From assembly GCA_963921425.1 (NCBI GenBank), contig OY992839.1, forward strand, positions 9,341,409 to 9,405,408: 64,000 nt of DNA. The letters are read 5' to 3'. This document shows, one piece after another, positions 44,591-55,480 of the stretch (the stretch's first letter is position 1; every line of letters begins with the position of its first letter). Source of the DNA: Dryas octopetala (taxonomy: Eukaryota > Streptophyta > Magnoliopsida > Rosales > Rosaceae). The translations under genes and the position numbers were made by a program. A model generated the notes under the pieces. That model was not told where the DNA came from. It made no database searches and saw only the letters and a program-made list of their open reading frames with translations.

Positions 44591-47102
44591 ATGGCAAAAA
44601 GCAACCATTTCTGCTGGGGTTCTGTACTTCTCTCTTTTTGTTTAGTTGGGTTCTTTCTGGTTCCAGCCAAAGCTGCTTTGAAAATGTACCAGTTCGATGT
44701 GAGTATTTCATAGTGGTAAACCTTAAGTGCATGAGTAATGCTAGCGGGACCACATTACTGACCACGGAATTGGTCGAATCACATAAACTGTTACATGATG
44801 TGATGCTAATGTAGTAAGAAAATATGGCCTCTCTAGCATGACTGTTAAATATACACTATTTACTGTTCTTTCTTATAATTTTATGAAATATACTCTATTT
44901 ATTTATTGTATAATTTATTTTCAGGTTCAAGTGAAAAATGTCAGCAGGTTGTGCCATGCCAAGCCAATTGTTACAGTAAATGGGATGTTCCCGGGACCTA
45001 CAGTTTATGCTAGAGAAGGAGATACACTTCTCGTTAATGTTACCAACCATGCACAATATAATATGTCAATTCATTGGTACAACATTTATAAGTGAATAGA
45101 TATGATTCTATGAATATCATTATGACAGCATGAAATATGAACATTGGATCTTATTTATGTAACATTTGGTTGAATTGCAGGCATGGACTGAAGCAATATC
45201 GCAATGGTTGGGCAGATGGGCCTGCCTATATAACACAATGTCCAATCAAGACAGGACACAGTTACACATACAATATTACTATAACAGGGCAAAGAGGAAC
45301 TCTCTGGTGGCATGCACACATCTTTTGGCTAAGAGCCACTGTCTATGGAGCAATTGTTATCATGCCCAAACAAGGCACAGCTTTTCCTTTTCCTCAGCCT
45401 TACAAGGAAGCTAATATTCTCTTAGGTGAGTTTGAGTAACAGTTAGCTCATCTGTGCCTTTCAGTTTTGCCTTGTACTGTAAGATATTGAATTCTACATA
45501 TCAAAAAATTCTGAGTGCTGAAATTAATTGTCATATTTCTCATAAATGGTGTAGGAGAATGGTGGAATAAGGATGTTGAAGAGGTTGTTAAACAAGGGAA
45601 CAAACTGGGATTGCCTCCGAATATGTCTGATGCACATACCATCAATGGGAAACCAGGGCCTCTCTTTCCATGTTCAGAAAAACGTAAGCCATGTCTACCT
45701 ATATATGAAAAAAATTCTTGCATACAACGTACAAAACTACTCTTATATGCTAGTCATGTGACAAGTTATTGTGAGGACATTATATTTGACCGTTGTATGT
45801 AATAATTTTTCCCATCAAAGACATAATACTAAGATCACCTTTTGTTTTCTATGGCACCTCTGTTTGGACTAAATTGACACATGGGATTTTGCATTCTCAT
45901 TTCTTGTTTTTTCTATCTCAGATACATTTGCATTGGAGGTTGAGCAGGGAAAGACATACCTGTTGCGAATCATCAATGCTGCACTCAATGACGAGCTATT
46001 CTTTGCCATTGCTGGCCACAACTTGACAGTGGTAGAGGTCGATGCGGTCTATACCAAACCATTTACAAATCAAGCAATACTAATAGCACCAGGCCAGACA
46101 ACAAATGTTCTGGTTCAAGCCACTCAAGTGCCTAGTAGATATTTCATGGCTGCCAGGCCATTCATGGACGCACCAGTTTCCATAGATAACAAAACTGCCA
46201 CTGCAATCCTACAATATAAGGGCATCCCAAATTCTGTGCAGCCAGCCCTTTCCCAACTTCCAGCACTCAATGACACAGCTTTTGCACTCAGCTTCAATGC
46301 CAAGATAAGAAGTCTAAACACACCACAGTTCCCAGCAAATGTACCTCTTAAAGTTGATCGACATCTTTTTTACACAATCGGTTTGGGAATCAACCAATGC
46401 ACAACATGCCTGAATGGAACACAACTCACTGCTTCTTTAAACAATATCACATTTGTTATGCCCCAAATTGGTCTGCTTCAAGCTCATTACTTCAACACAA
46501 AGGGGGTATTTACTACAGATTTCCCAGACCGCCCTCCAACACCTTTCAATTACACCGGTGCACCACTCACTGCCAACCTTGGCACCAAACTAGGCACTCG
46601 GCTTGGCAAGATTGCCTTCAATTCAACAGTGGAGTTGGTACTACAAGACACCAATCTTCTCACCGTGGAGTCCCATCCATTCCACCTTCATGGTTACAAT
46701 TTCTTCATTGTTGGGACGGGAATTGGGAATTTCGACCCCAAAAAGGACCCGGCTAAGTTTAACTTGGTGGATCCTCCTGAAAGAAACACAGTTGGAGTTC
46801 CCACCGGTGGTTGGACTGCCATAAGGTTCAGGGCTGATAATCCAGGTAAACACATCAACTTTTAACCAAATAGCAAGACTAATTTTTTTGTTTAAAATTA
46901 GCTTAGAAAACTATTTATCTGTTTTTGAGATATGTTACTAATCTTTGAAATTGTTATTTGATCATTTTTAGGTGTGTGGTTCATGCACTGTCATTTGGAG
47001 CTCCATACTAGCTGGGGTTTGAAGATGGCATTTGTGGTGGAAAATGGGAAAGACTCAGATCACTCTGTCTTGCCTCCACCCACAGACCTTCCACCTTGTT
47101 AG
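44591..47102 (+). CDS. Laccase (multicopper oxidase), 6 exons, intact
   Basis: Exons 44591-44698, 44925-45076, 45181-45425, 45555-45683, 45922-46845 and 46972-47102 join in frame to 562 residues, the usual plant laccase length. A signal peptide (about 1-28, ending VPAKA) sends it to the apoplast. Copper motifs: IHWHG (about 85-89), WWHAH (H131, H133), HPFHLHG and [12 protein letters not shown] (around 526), with Leu as the axial T1 residue. Many N-x-S/T sites suggest heavy glycosylation. It oxidises monolignols or flavonoids with O2 reduced to water; lignin or flavonoid polymerisation is the family role. All splice sites are GT-AG. The inverted paralog at 13726-16284 has the same structure but one stop codon. 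The subfamily (LAC7-like or LAC17-like) is not settled. Confidence 0.93.
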
Positions 47103-48780
47103 TTCCTTGTACTGGAGATGATCAAGTATACTCATAATGGAGGTTCATAGGGTGCACACACTGTTTCTTTGGGTCTTTTGGCTGAAAATTTCATGCAAAC
47201 ATTCCTGCAAAATGCAGAAGTTCTGCAAACATTCCAGAAAATCTCTTGTTTTAACACCAATAAAATTGCAATTTGTATTGGATTCTTTTAAATGTGAGTA
47301 TAAAGTTTGAACCCTGTTTTGTGCAACACATTTCTGTGTCAACATTGGCCCCAGGTTTATATCCAGCCAGAGCAAAAAGCGCTTTTAATATTTAATCTAT
47401 TTAAGGAATTGCTTTCAAAATTCAAATTTATAAGATTGCTTTACATAATGTTTAAAGTATTTTCATCTTTGTCTGCCTTATACGCTACTAATAATTCCTC
47501 TCCTAATGAATTCAACAGAATCCATCATTTCCAATCCTACATCTTGAGATATGAACCAAAGGCTCTAAATTCATTAAATCAAGAATACTCCTCCTGCACC
47601 AATTTGTCATGTCCACAAAATTCATATACATTTTTTGAATGGATAGAAGAGACCTCAAAATGATCAATCGAGATTAAACAAATCTATCCAAATTTGTACT
47701 ATATTTATCAACTTCATTGTCAATATATCAGAATGGCTAGTATGAGGGACAAAATATAAGGAACAAGTAAGAGATAATACATCCAAGGGTTGGATTTGAA
47801 CCCTCACTTGTCCCTCATAGTAGCTGGATTGGTCAACATATTCTAAAAAAAAAAATCTTCAATATATATCATTAACAAAAAAAAAAAAAAAGCTATAGGA
47901 GTCCGTTGACACCATTGCCCCCAGGGCCGCACCATGTCTTCGCCATTGCCACCCTTAACCTTACCCTTACCAGCTAGAATTTGGACTAAAAGGGGGCGCC
48001 TCTCCCAAAATCTGCGCTCTTGGGGCCAACGATGTCGTTGCGAGAGGGGGTCGTTAGAGAAATCGTCGGCCGGCCATGAGATGGAGGGGTCGCATAAGAG
48101 TATATTGGGGGTAAAATGGTCATATAGCAACAGTTTGGAAGCCAAAACTTTTGCTATTTGAGGGTGAAATGGTCATGTCACACTTTTCCAATGGGCCTTC
48201 ACTATGACACACAAAAGCCTATTTTTGTTTTCTAATAAACCCAAGCGCATATCTATATGTTTCTACAATTTATTTCATTGTTGTATAATAACTTCATTGT
48301 TTTGAATGCACAATTGTTTTTCTTAAGATATTTACAACAATAAAAATCATTTTTACATAATTAGAATTACTTTCACAGACAAAAAATTAAGAGAATTAAC
48401 TTGTTCTTAAGGTAATTAATCATTAAGTATCTCCAACAAAAGTAAGCATTTTTTTTATAAAATGAGCAAGACGGATCAACTTTTACCATTGAAAAAAAAT
48501 ATATAATTATTCACTTGGATTTACACATGCTATACAAGAAACTATTTCATATTTTATGCCAAAAATAATTATTTAGAAAATATATATCATGATATATTAA
48601 CAAAAATAATAGAAAAATCGAAAAGAAAATTCAATTAATTAGAGGTGAGGGGGGGGGGCCTGTGTCCCCCTTGGTCCCTATGTGGCGCCGCCACTGACTC
48701 CAAGTATATTCACATACCAAACCTCCACTACAGCATAACAATCACAGCCACCTTCAAGATAAACTTGTATCTCCAAAATT
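47103..48780. other. Laccase 3' UTR, then intergenic
   Basis: The first 150 bp resemble the 3' flank of the other laccase copy (both hold TTGCAAACATTCCTGC-like blocks). Beyond that I see no gene; a GC-rich patch at about 47905-48080 and a G run at 48648-48658 stand out but encode nothing recognisable. Confidence 0.45.
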
Positions 48781-49139
48781 TCACCAATTTATGACGGAAA
48801 TTAGGCAGACCAACAACAGAAACAACACCAAAGTCCCAATCCAACAAATCCATCTGACTCTTTTTTTCTTCTGCTTAGCATAGAAGAGCTGATTAGTTCC
48901 ACCATTAATGTAAGCCCCAGCACCAGCCACATTTTGCTCAATATCATTCACCTCTTCACCTTGCTTTTCAACCAGCACAGCCATGTCTAGGAAAACTTGG
49001 TGGAGTTCTGTCAAGCTTCTCTGTATGTCCTTCAAGGCCTCATCCCTTTCCTGATTCTCTATTGCCGCTTCTGCTTTCCCTTCTTAAAATCATCTTATCA
49101 ATCATTTCTTCACTTGCTTCTTCCCCAGTGGCACTATAA

Positions 49140-52100
49140 TGTTGAGCAGAGAACACCACAATAACAAAACAAGGAGAGACCAGAAAAATTGGACAAGGAT
49201 GCAAGGTCAAAGTATAGAGATAGCAGACACACAACCTTTAACGTGGTTCGGCTTAGCCTACGTCCACGGAGCAGCATGAACAAATCCACTAATTTAAATG
49301 GAGATTACAAAATACAAAATAGCTCTAGGCTATTACAACTGGCAGCAGTGCATACAAAGTAACAATCAGAATAACAGATGAAGAATCAAAAACAGCTGCT
49401 GCACCTTGTTTTCTTTTCTTAGCAATCGCCCAACAAACAGTGCAAAGAGGAAGGAAAGCCACGTACTATCTTCAGCAGACCCTCTCTTTGGTCTCTTATC
49501 TATTCTCTCTGTTTTTTCACTGAAGCAAAAAGCTTCTTTTTGTCTTGATAAGTTGCTGCCAGCAGTACCCCAATGGTTCCCATGTAGGCCCACATAAAAG
49601 ACATCAAATGGGCTTGCAAATTAAGCCACAACCCATAAGCCCAAACTGAGATATAAATCAACAATCTCCACCTTGGCGAAATTTGCACAGAATACAGAAG
49701 AGCTGAATCACAACTCAACAATCAATACCTCCATCAAGTTCTATGCTGCTCATCAAATGCATTCAAACATGCAGGATATGTGCCAAGTTCAAGCAATGAA
49801 TGAACTTGGCAGCACCAATCACCTTAGTCAACATATCAGCTGGATTATCAGCAGTAGCAACCTTTTTAAGAGTAATCTTCCCTTTAGCCACAATGTCCCG
49901 AACAAAATGAAAACGAACATCTATGTGCTTGGTTCTTGAGTGATGGACTTGAAACTTAGCCAAGTAAATGGCACTTTGGCTATCACAATGAACCTCCACC
50001 TGCTTTTGATAAATCCCCAAATCACTAATAAGTCCACGAATCCAAATGGCCTCCTTTATGGCTTCTGTAACAGCCATATACTCTGCCTCTGTGGTTGACA
50101 AAGCCACAGTGGACTGCAAAATAGACCTCCAGCAAATAGGCCCTTTAGCCATAGTAAACAAATAGCCTGTAGTAGACTTCCTCTTGTCCAAATCACCTGC
50201 ATAGTCAGAATCAACATATCCAACTACAAAGTTCTCAACACCTGACTTTTCTCTCTCAAAACACAAACCAACATCTCTAGTACCATGGAGATATCTCAAT
50301 ATCCATTTAGCTGCCCTCCAATGCTCTTTACCCGGATTTTGCATATAACGACTAACCAAACCAACAGCATGAGCAATATCCGGTCTAGAACAAACCATAG
50401 CATACATCAATCCGCCAACCAGATTAGCATATGGAATATTAGCCATGTGTTGCTTATCTTCATCAGTCTTGGGAGACAATAAATCACTCAATTTAAAATG
50501 AGGAGCCAGAGGAGTAGTTACAGACTTGGTGGCGTCATTGACTCCAAAGTGTTGCAGCAATTTTTCCAAATATTTCTTTTGAGTCAAACACAGCAAACCT
50601 TTTCCTCTATCACGAGTGATTTCCATACCAAGGATCTTCTTCGCTTCACCAAGATCCTTCATTTCAAACTCCTTATTCATCTGTGCTTTCAATTTCTCAA
50701 TCTCTTTAATATTCCTTGAGCCAATCAACATATCATCAACATATATCAACAAGTAGATGAAAGACCCATCATGCAGCTTCTTGAAATAAACACAATGATC
50801 ATATTGACTTCTCAAATAATTTTGGCCTTTCATAAAATCATCAAACCTCAAATACCATTGCCTTGGAGATTGCTTCAACCCATATAATGATTTCTTCAAC
50901 TTGCAGACCAAGCTCTCTTTTCCAACTAGCTTGTATCCATCCGGCTGAGACATGTAAATCTCTTCATCTAAGTCGCCATGTAGAAAAGCCGTCTTGACAT
51001 CAAGTTGCACTAATTCAAGGTCAAATTGTGCAACAAGAGCTAACATAATACGAATGGAGGAATGCTTCACAACGGGAGAAAAAATTTCATTGTAATCAAT
51101 ACCTTCCTTTTGTGCATACCCCTTTGCAACCAATCTTGCTTTAAATCTCACGCTTCCTTTTTCATGGAGACCTTCTTTCTTGGTATACACCCATTTGCAG
51201 CCAATAGTTCTCTTGCCCTTAGGCAATTGAACTAACTCCCATGTTTTGTTTTTTGAAAGAGAATTCATCTCTTCATCCATAGCCTTGCTCCAATCTCTCT
51301 TTTCTGAACTCCTTATGGCTTCTCTGAAATTTGATGGAATTTCTGCATTAATAATGGGCAAAGCAAATGCAACATAATCATTATACTTTGCTGGCTTTGT
51401 GATTATTCTTCTTGGTCTACTCGTAGCAATAGATTCTTGAGGTAGAGGCACTTGGGCTGGAGCTTGACTTTCATCTTGGTCTGGAATTGCAGCTTCATCT
51501 TCTTCCTCTTCTTCATCATCACTTCCAGTCACTTCAACTTCAGTTTGGGCTAACTTGGAAGTGACAGAAGTGGTCTTTTCAAGCTCCACCTGTTGAACAA
51601 CTCTCTCATTTTCCGGAGATGCATCACAAGCAGTCTCCTTGTTGCTTCTTAACATACTGACTTCATCAAAAATCACATCTCTGCTTATCACCAATTTCTT
51701 CAACTCTGGGCACCACAACCTGTAACCTTTGACACCACTGCTAAAACCAACAAAAATAGCCCTTTTGGCTCTAGGATCAAGTTTTGTTTCAGTCACATGA
51801 AAATAAGCAGGGGAACCAAAAATATGCAAGGAATCATAATCAAAAGCAGGTTTTCCAGACCATACCTCAATGGGTGTCTTCCCTTGAATTGCAGCTGAAG
51901 GCAAACGGTTGATTAGGTGACAAGCATAAGTAATTGCCTCTGCCCAAAATGACTTGCTTAAACCAGACTGTGCCAACATACATCTCACCTTCTCAAGCAA
52001 AGTTCTATTCAACCTTTCAGCAACCCCATTTTGTTGTGGAGTTCCCCGTACAGTGAAATGCCTAACAATGCCCTCTTCTTGACACACTTTAAGAAAAGGA

Positions 52101-54351
52101 TCAGAAGTATATTCCCCACCATTGTCTGACCTCAAGATTTTAATTTTCTTCCTAGTCTGATTTTCAACCATTTTCTTCCAATTCAAAAAAATATTTAACA
52201 CCTCATCTTTGTGCCTCATTGTATAAACCCAAACTCTTCTAGAGTAGTCATCAACAAAAGTCACAAACCAATGCTTACCACCCAATGAAGCTGTCCTTGT
52301 AGGACCCCAAACATCTGAATGCACATAGTCAAGAATACCTTTAGTCTGATGTATGGCAGTACCAAATTTAACCTTGGTTTGTTTGCCCAAAACACAATAC
52401 TTGCAAAAATCAAGGTTACATAATTTGGCTCCTTTTAGCAATCCCTGTTTCACCAGCCCTTGAAGAGCTTTTTCACCAGCATGCCCAAGTCTCATGTGCC
52501 ACAACTTGGTAGTGTCAGAGCTTGAACTACTAGAAACGGTGGCTGCTCTACCTACCACAGTTTTGCCCTGCAAAAAATACAAATTTTGCTGCCTGGTTCC
52601 TTTCATCACAACCATAGCTCCTTTAGTAACTTTCAAAGCACCATTAGACATATTAATATTGAAACCATTTGCTTCCAAAGCACCCAAGGAAATCAAATTT
52701 TTCTTAAGATCAGGAACATACCACACATTGGATAATTCTTTAACTATGCCATCATGAAGTTTCAACTTGATTGTTCCTACTCCCTTTTTATCACATGAAA
52801 AATCATTACCCAATAAAACAGTTCCCTCACTTTCCAGCTCCAAATTAGAAAACCAATCCTTATTTGGACACATATGATGAGAGCAACCAGAATCCAAAAT
52901 CCATATATTAGAATCATAAGCAGGAGAAACAACTAGAGCAAACTCAGATTCATCATCACTAAATACAACATTAGCATTAGTAATTTTTTTCTTGTTCTCC
53001 AACTTAGGACAATCCTTTTTCCAATGGCCTTTGTTATGACAAAAAGCACATTCATCTTTGTCTAAACTTCTTCTATTCTTAGAATCTCTTCTCATACGAG
53101 ATTGAGAATTTTTTCTGCTGTTAGACTTCTTCCTCTCATTGGATCTACCTCTAACAACCAAAGCATCTGAGGTACTATTTTGTTTATCCTTATGCCTAAC
53201 TTCATGATTCATCAAAGCATTTGACACTTCTTCAAATTTAATAGTGTCCTTACCATAAATTAATGTAGTGGCCAGGTGATCATATGAGTCAGGCAAGGAA
53301 TTCAACAATATCAAGGCTTTATCTTCGTCCTTAATATCCTCATCTAAATTCAACAAATCAGCAATCAATTTGTTAAATGCATCAAGGTGATGAATCATTT
53401 TCGTACCTTCTTTGTACTGGAAGCGATACAGCTGCTTCTTCAAATACAAGCGGTTTTCAATGCTCTTCGTCATGTACTTGTCCTCCAATTTTTGCCACAA
53501 CGCCTTAGCCGACGTCTCTCGCATTACAAAATACTTCTGAGGCTTAGCAAGACACAACCGAATAGTAGAGCATGCCAACCTATTCATTTTCTGCCAATCA
53601 GGATCACTCATAGTAGCTGGTTTCTCTTCCAAAGCCATGTCCAAATCTTGTTGAGCCAACACATCTTTCACCTCACACTGCCACATTCCAAAGTTATTTG
53701 TTCCATCAAATTTCTCAACCTCAAACTTTGCATTTTGAACCGTGGCTCTTGCCACCTGAGTATTGTTCTCCCCTTGTCCGTCAGCCATCTTTGTGAATCA
53801 GATCTAAACCCAAGCTCTGATACCAATTGTTGAGCAGAGAACACCACAATAACAAAACAAGGAGAGACCAGAAAAATTGGACAAGGATGCAAGGTCAAAG
53901 TATAGAGATAGCAGACACACAACCTTTAACGTGGTTCGGCTTAGCCTACGTCCACGGAGCAGCATGAACAAATCCACTAATTTAAATGGAGATTACAAAA
54001 TACAAAATAGCTCTAGGCTATTACAACTGGCAGCAGTGCATACAAAGTAACAATCAGAATAACAGATGAAGAATCAAAAACAGCTGCTGCACCTTGTTTT
54101 CTTTTCTTAGCAATCGCCCAACAAACAGTGCAAAGAGGAAGGAAAGCCACGTACTATCTTCAGCAGACCCTCTCTTTGGTCTCTTATCTATTCTCTCTGT
54201 TTTTTCACTGAAGCAAAAAGCTTCTTTTTGTCTTGATAAGTTGCTGCCAGCAGTACCCCAATGGTTCCCATGTAGGCCCACATAAAAGACATCAAATGGG
54301 CTTGCAAATTAAGCCACAACCCATAAGCCCAAACTGAGATATAAATCAACA
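49140..54351 (-). mobile_element. Complete Ty1/copia (Tnt1-like) element, matching LTRs
   Basis: LTRs 49140-49663 and 53828-54351 (524 bp each) look identical, start TGTT and end AACA, and are flanked by perfect TATAA duplications (49135-49139 and 54352-54356). Read on the minus strand, the primer site TGGTATCAGAGC is at 53814-53825 and the polypurine tract (AAGGTGGAGAT) lies just upstream of the 3' LTR, at about 49664-49674. The polyprotein frame is intact. It sits inside the syntaxin pseudogene. Very recent. Confidence 0.95.
49763..53788 (-). CDS. Copia gag-pol polyprotein (Tnt1-like), intact, 1341 aa
   Basis: Starts MADGQGENN 26 bp after the primer site. In order: gag (KFDGTNNFGMWQCEVKDVL), zinc knuckle (CAFCHNKGHWKKDC), protease (LDSGCSHHM), gag-pre-integrase (LWHMRLGHAG), integrase (HSDVWGP, LRSDNGGEY, NGVAERLNRT), acidic linker (DDEEEEEDEAA), RT (TAFLHGDLDEEIYM, LIYVDDMLI) and RNase H (GYVDSDYAGDLDKRKSTTGY, STTEAEYMA). 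No stops or shifts. Gag and RNase H wording match the Tork/Tnt1 lineage, unlike the element at 34858-39767. Confidence 0.93.
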   Translation of the reverse strand: MADGQGENNTQVARATVQNAKFEVEKFDGTNNFGMWQCEVKDVLAQQDLDMALEEKPATMSDPDWQKMNRLACSTIRLCLAKPQKYFVMRETSAKALWQKLEDKYMTKSIENRLYLKKQLYRFQYKEGTKMIHHLDAFNKLIADLLNLDEDIKDEDKALILLNSLPDSYDHLATTLIYGKDTIKFEEVSNALMNHEVRHKDKQNSTSDALVVRGRSNERKKSNSRKNSQSRMRRDSKNRRSLDKDECAFCHNKGHWKKDCPKLENKKKITNANVVFSDDESEFALVVSPAYDSNIWILDSGCSHHMCPNKDWFSNLELESEGTVLLGNDFSCDKKGVGTIKLKLHDGIVKELSNVWYVPDLKKNLISLGALEANGFNINMSNGALKVTKGAMVVMKGTRQQNLYFLQGKTVVGRAATVSSSSSSDTTKLWHMRLGHAGEKALQGLVKQGLLKGAKLCNLDFCKYCVLGKQTKVKFGTAIHQTKGILDYVHSDVWGPTRTASLGGKHWFVTFVDDYSRRVWVYTMRHKDEVLNIFLNWKKMVENQTRKKIKILRSDNGGEYTSDPFLKVCQEEGIVRHFTVRGTPQQNGVAERLNRTLLEKVRCMLAQSGLSKSFWAEAITYACHLINRLPSAAIQGKTPIEVWSGKPAFDYDSLHIFGSPAYFHVTETKLDPRAKRAIFVGFSSGVKGYRLWCPELKKLVISRDVIFDEVSMLRSNKETACDASPENERVVQQVELEKTTSVTSKLAQTEVEVTGSDDEEEEEDEAAIPDQDESQAPAQVPLPQESIATSRPRRIITKPAKYNDYVAFALPIINAEIPSNFREAIRSSEKRDWSKAMDEEMNSLSKNKTWELVQLPKGKRTIGCKWVYTKKEGLHEKGSVRFKARLVAKGYAQKEGIDYNEIFSPVVKHSSIRIMLALVAQFDLELVQLDVKTAFLHGDLDEEIYMSQPDGYKLVGKESLVCKLKKSLYGLKQSPRQWYLRFDDFMKGQNYLRSQYDHCVYFKKLHDGSFIYLLIYVDDMLIGSRNIKEIEKLKAQMNKEFEMKDLGEAKKILGMEITRDRGKGLLCLTQKKYLEKLLQHFGVNDATKSVTTPLAPHFKLSDLLSPKTDEDKQHMANIPYANLVGGLMYAMVCSRPDIAHAVGLVSRYMQNPGKEHWRAAKWILRYLHGTRDVGLCFEREKSGVENFVVGYVDSDYAGDLDKRKSTTGYLFTMAKGPICWRSILQSTVALSTTEAEYMAVTEAIKEAIWIRGLISDLGIYQKQVEVHCDSQSAIYLAKFQVHHSRTKHIDVRFHFVRDIVAKGKITLKKVATADNPADMLTKVIGAAKFIHCLNLAHILHV

Positions 54352-54796
54352 TATAATACCTCCTCTTGAGACCTTCTTTGTGCTCTTTAACAATCTGTTC
54401 CCTCAAGGACAGAAAACCATTCATCATGTCTCTTAGCTTAAGTCTCAAACCACTAGTCACCGAAATCCTCATTCGATCAACGGGGCTTCCTTCCTTGTAC
54501 GCCTTCTACACGTTTCGATTATCCATGTTAGAGCGATCAAGCGATTCCAGTCTTGCTTTAATGTTGTTGGCTTTCCGGAGAATGGTAACCATGTCAGCAT
54601 TAATTCTGTCTCTCAGCCCTCTAAGAACTTTGGTACTGTGGGTGGACTTGATTTCTTCATTCAGGTCCTGAAGATCAAGAAGGAGGTTTGCAATCTAGCT
54701 CCTCCATGTCAGCCTTGATTGCTGACACTTCTTGGAAAAACTGTGAGAGGTTCTGCTCATCAGCAGGGTCAAGTTTCCTCATTTCGAGGTCCAGTT

Positions 54797-54948
54797 CAGC
54801 TTCAAGGTCTTTGGTGGCCTGTTTCTTAAGCTCTACGTAACTGAGGAATGATTTGGTGGCCTGTTTCTTAAGCTTCAAGGTCTTCTTCAGCTTCAAGGTC
54901 TTTGGTGGCCTGTTTCTTAAGCTCTACGTAACTGAGGAATGATTTGGT
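54797..54948 (-). repeat. 91-bp offset tandem duplication in the syntaxin exon
   Basis: CAGCTTCAAGGTCTTTGG starts at 54797 and again at 54888; 61 bp match, with a 30-bp partial third copy between. The 91-bp offset is not a multiple of three, so the reading frame is lost. Confidence 0.85.
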
Positions 54949-54990
54949 CATTAGATCATTCATCTTTGCTGCGATTACCGAATACCCACC

Positions 54991-55480
54991 TGAAACAAAC
55001 CTTCAATTCCTTAAAAACCATGTTAAAATAAGAGATCATAAATTTCCCAACCGTTTGATTGCTGAGAAAAAAAAAAAAGTTTGCTTAGAAAACACAGGAA
55101 ATTAAACTAATTTGCTTGAGTTCCCTGAAAACGTAACAATTCATTTTAACAAGACCTTAGTATGTAAAATATATGTACATATTCATGTATAACATGTCAA
55201 TGATATATATTGATAACCTATATGAATAATTAAAAATCAATGTATGCATAACATGGAGAATAAGGAAAAAGCAAAAAGAATTAAAATAAAAGATAAAAAG
55301 AAAGAGTAAGAAGAAAACCTTGAAGAAATCGAGAATGCTGCAAAGAAGGAGAGTCCACTGCTAGAATCTTCTTCTCTCAGGAAATGGAATTTTGGGATTG
55401 ACAATTCAGGATCGAACGAACAGTAGTTGAAGGGCTTGAACCAACTAAGAAAGCGTTACCAACTTATAGAGAGTGAGTGG
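54991..55480 (-). other. Probable 5' leader intron and leader exon of the syntaxin pseudogene
   Basis: Minus strand: an acceptor (TTTGTTTCAG) precedes the last leader segment, and a leader-like CT-rich stretch near 55322-55385 ends at AAG|GTTTTC (about 55318). Leader introns are usual for SYP11-type genes. Exact start not visible. Confidence 0.4.

Larger units (their letters stand above)
48781..54963 (-). pseudogene. SYP112-like syntaxin pseudogene split by a copia element
   Basis: The minus strand from 54963 starts MNDLMTKSFLSYVELKKQA, the start of KNOLLE/SYP112-type plasma-membrane Qa-SNAREs (secretion and cytokinesis). It goes on through the Habc region (about 54770 to 54352) and resumes after the element at 49139 with ATGEEASEEMIDKM, the SNARE helix (LHQVFLDMAVLVEKQGEEVNDIE) and a C-terminal membrane anchor (48781-49035). 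Lesions: a 91-bp offset duplication near the start (54797-54948) that shifts frame into a stop, another frameshift near 54690, a TAG near 54508, the 5.2-kb insertion, and a shortened, frameshifted stretch between 49050 and 49100. A 5'-leader intron acceptor lies at about 54981-54990, as in SYP11 genes. Clearly dead. Confidence 0.87.
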
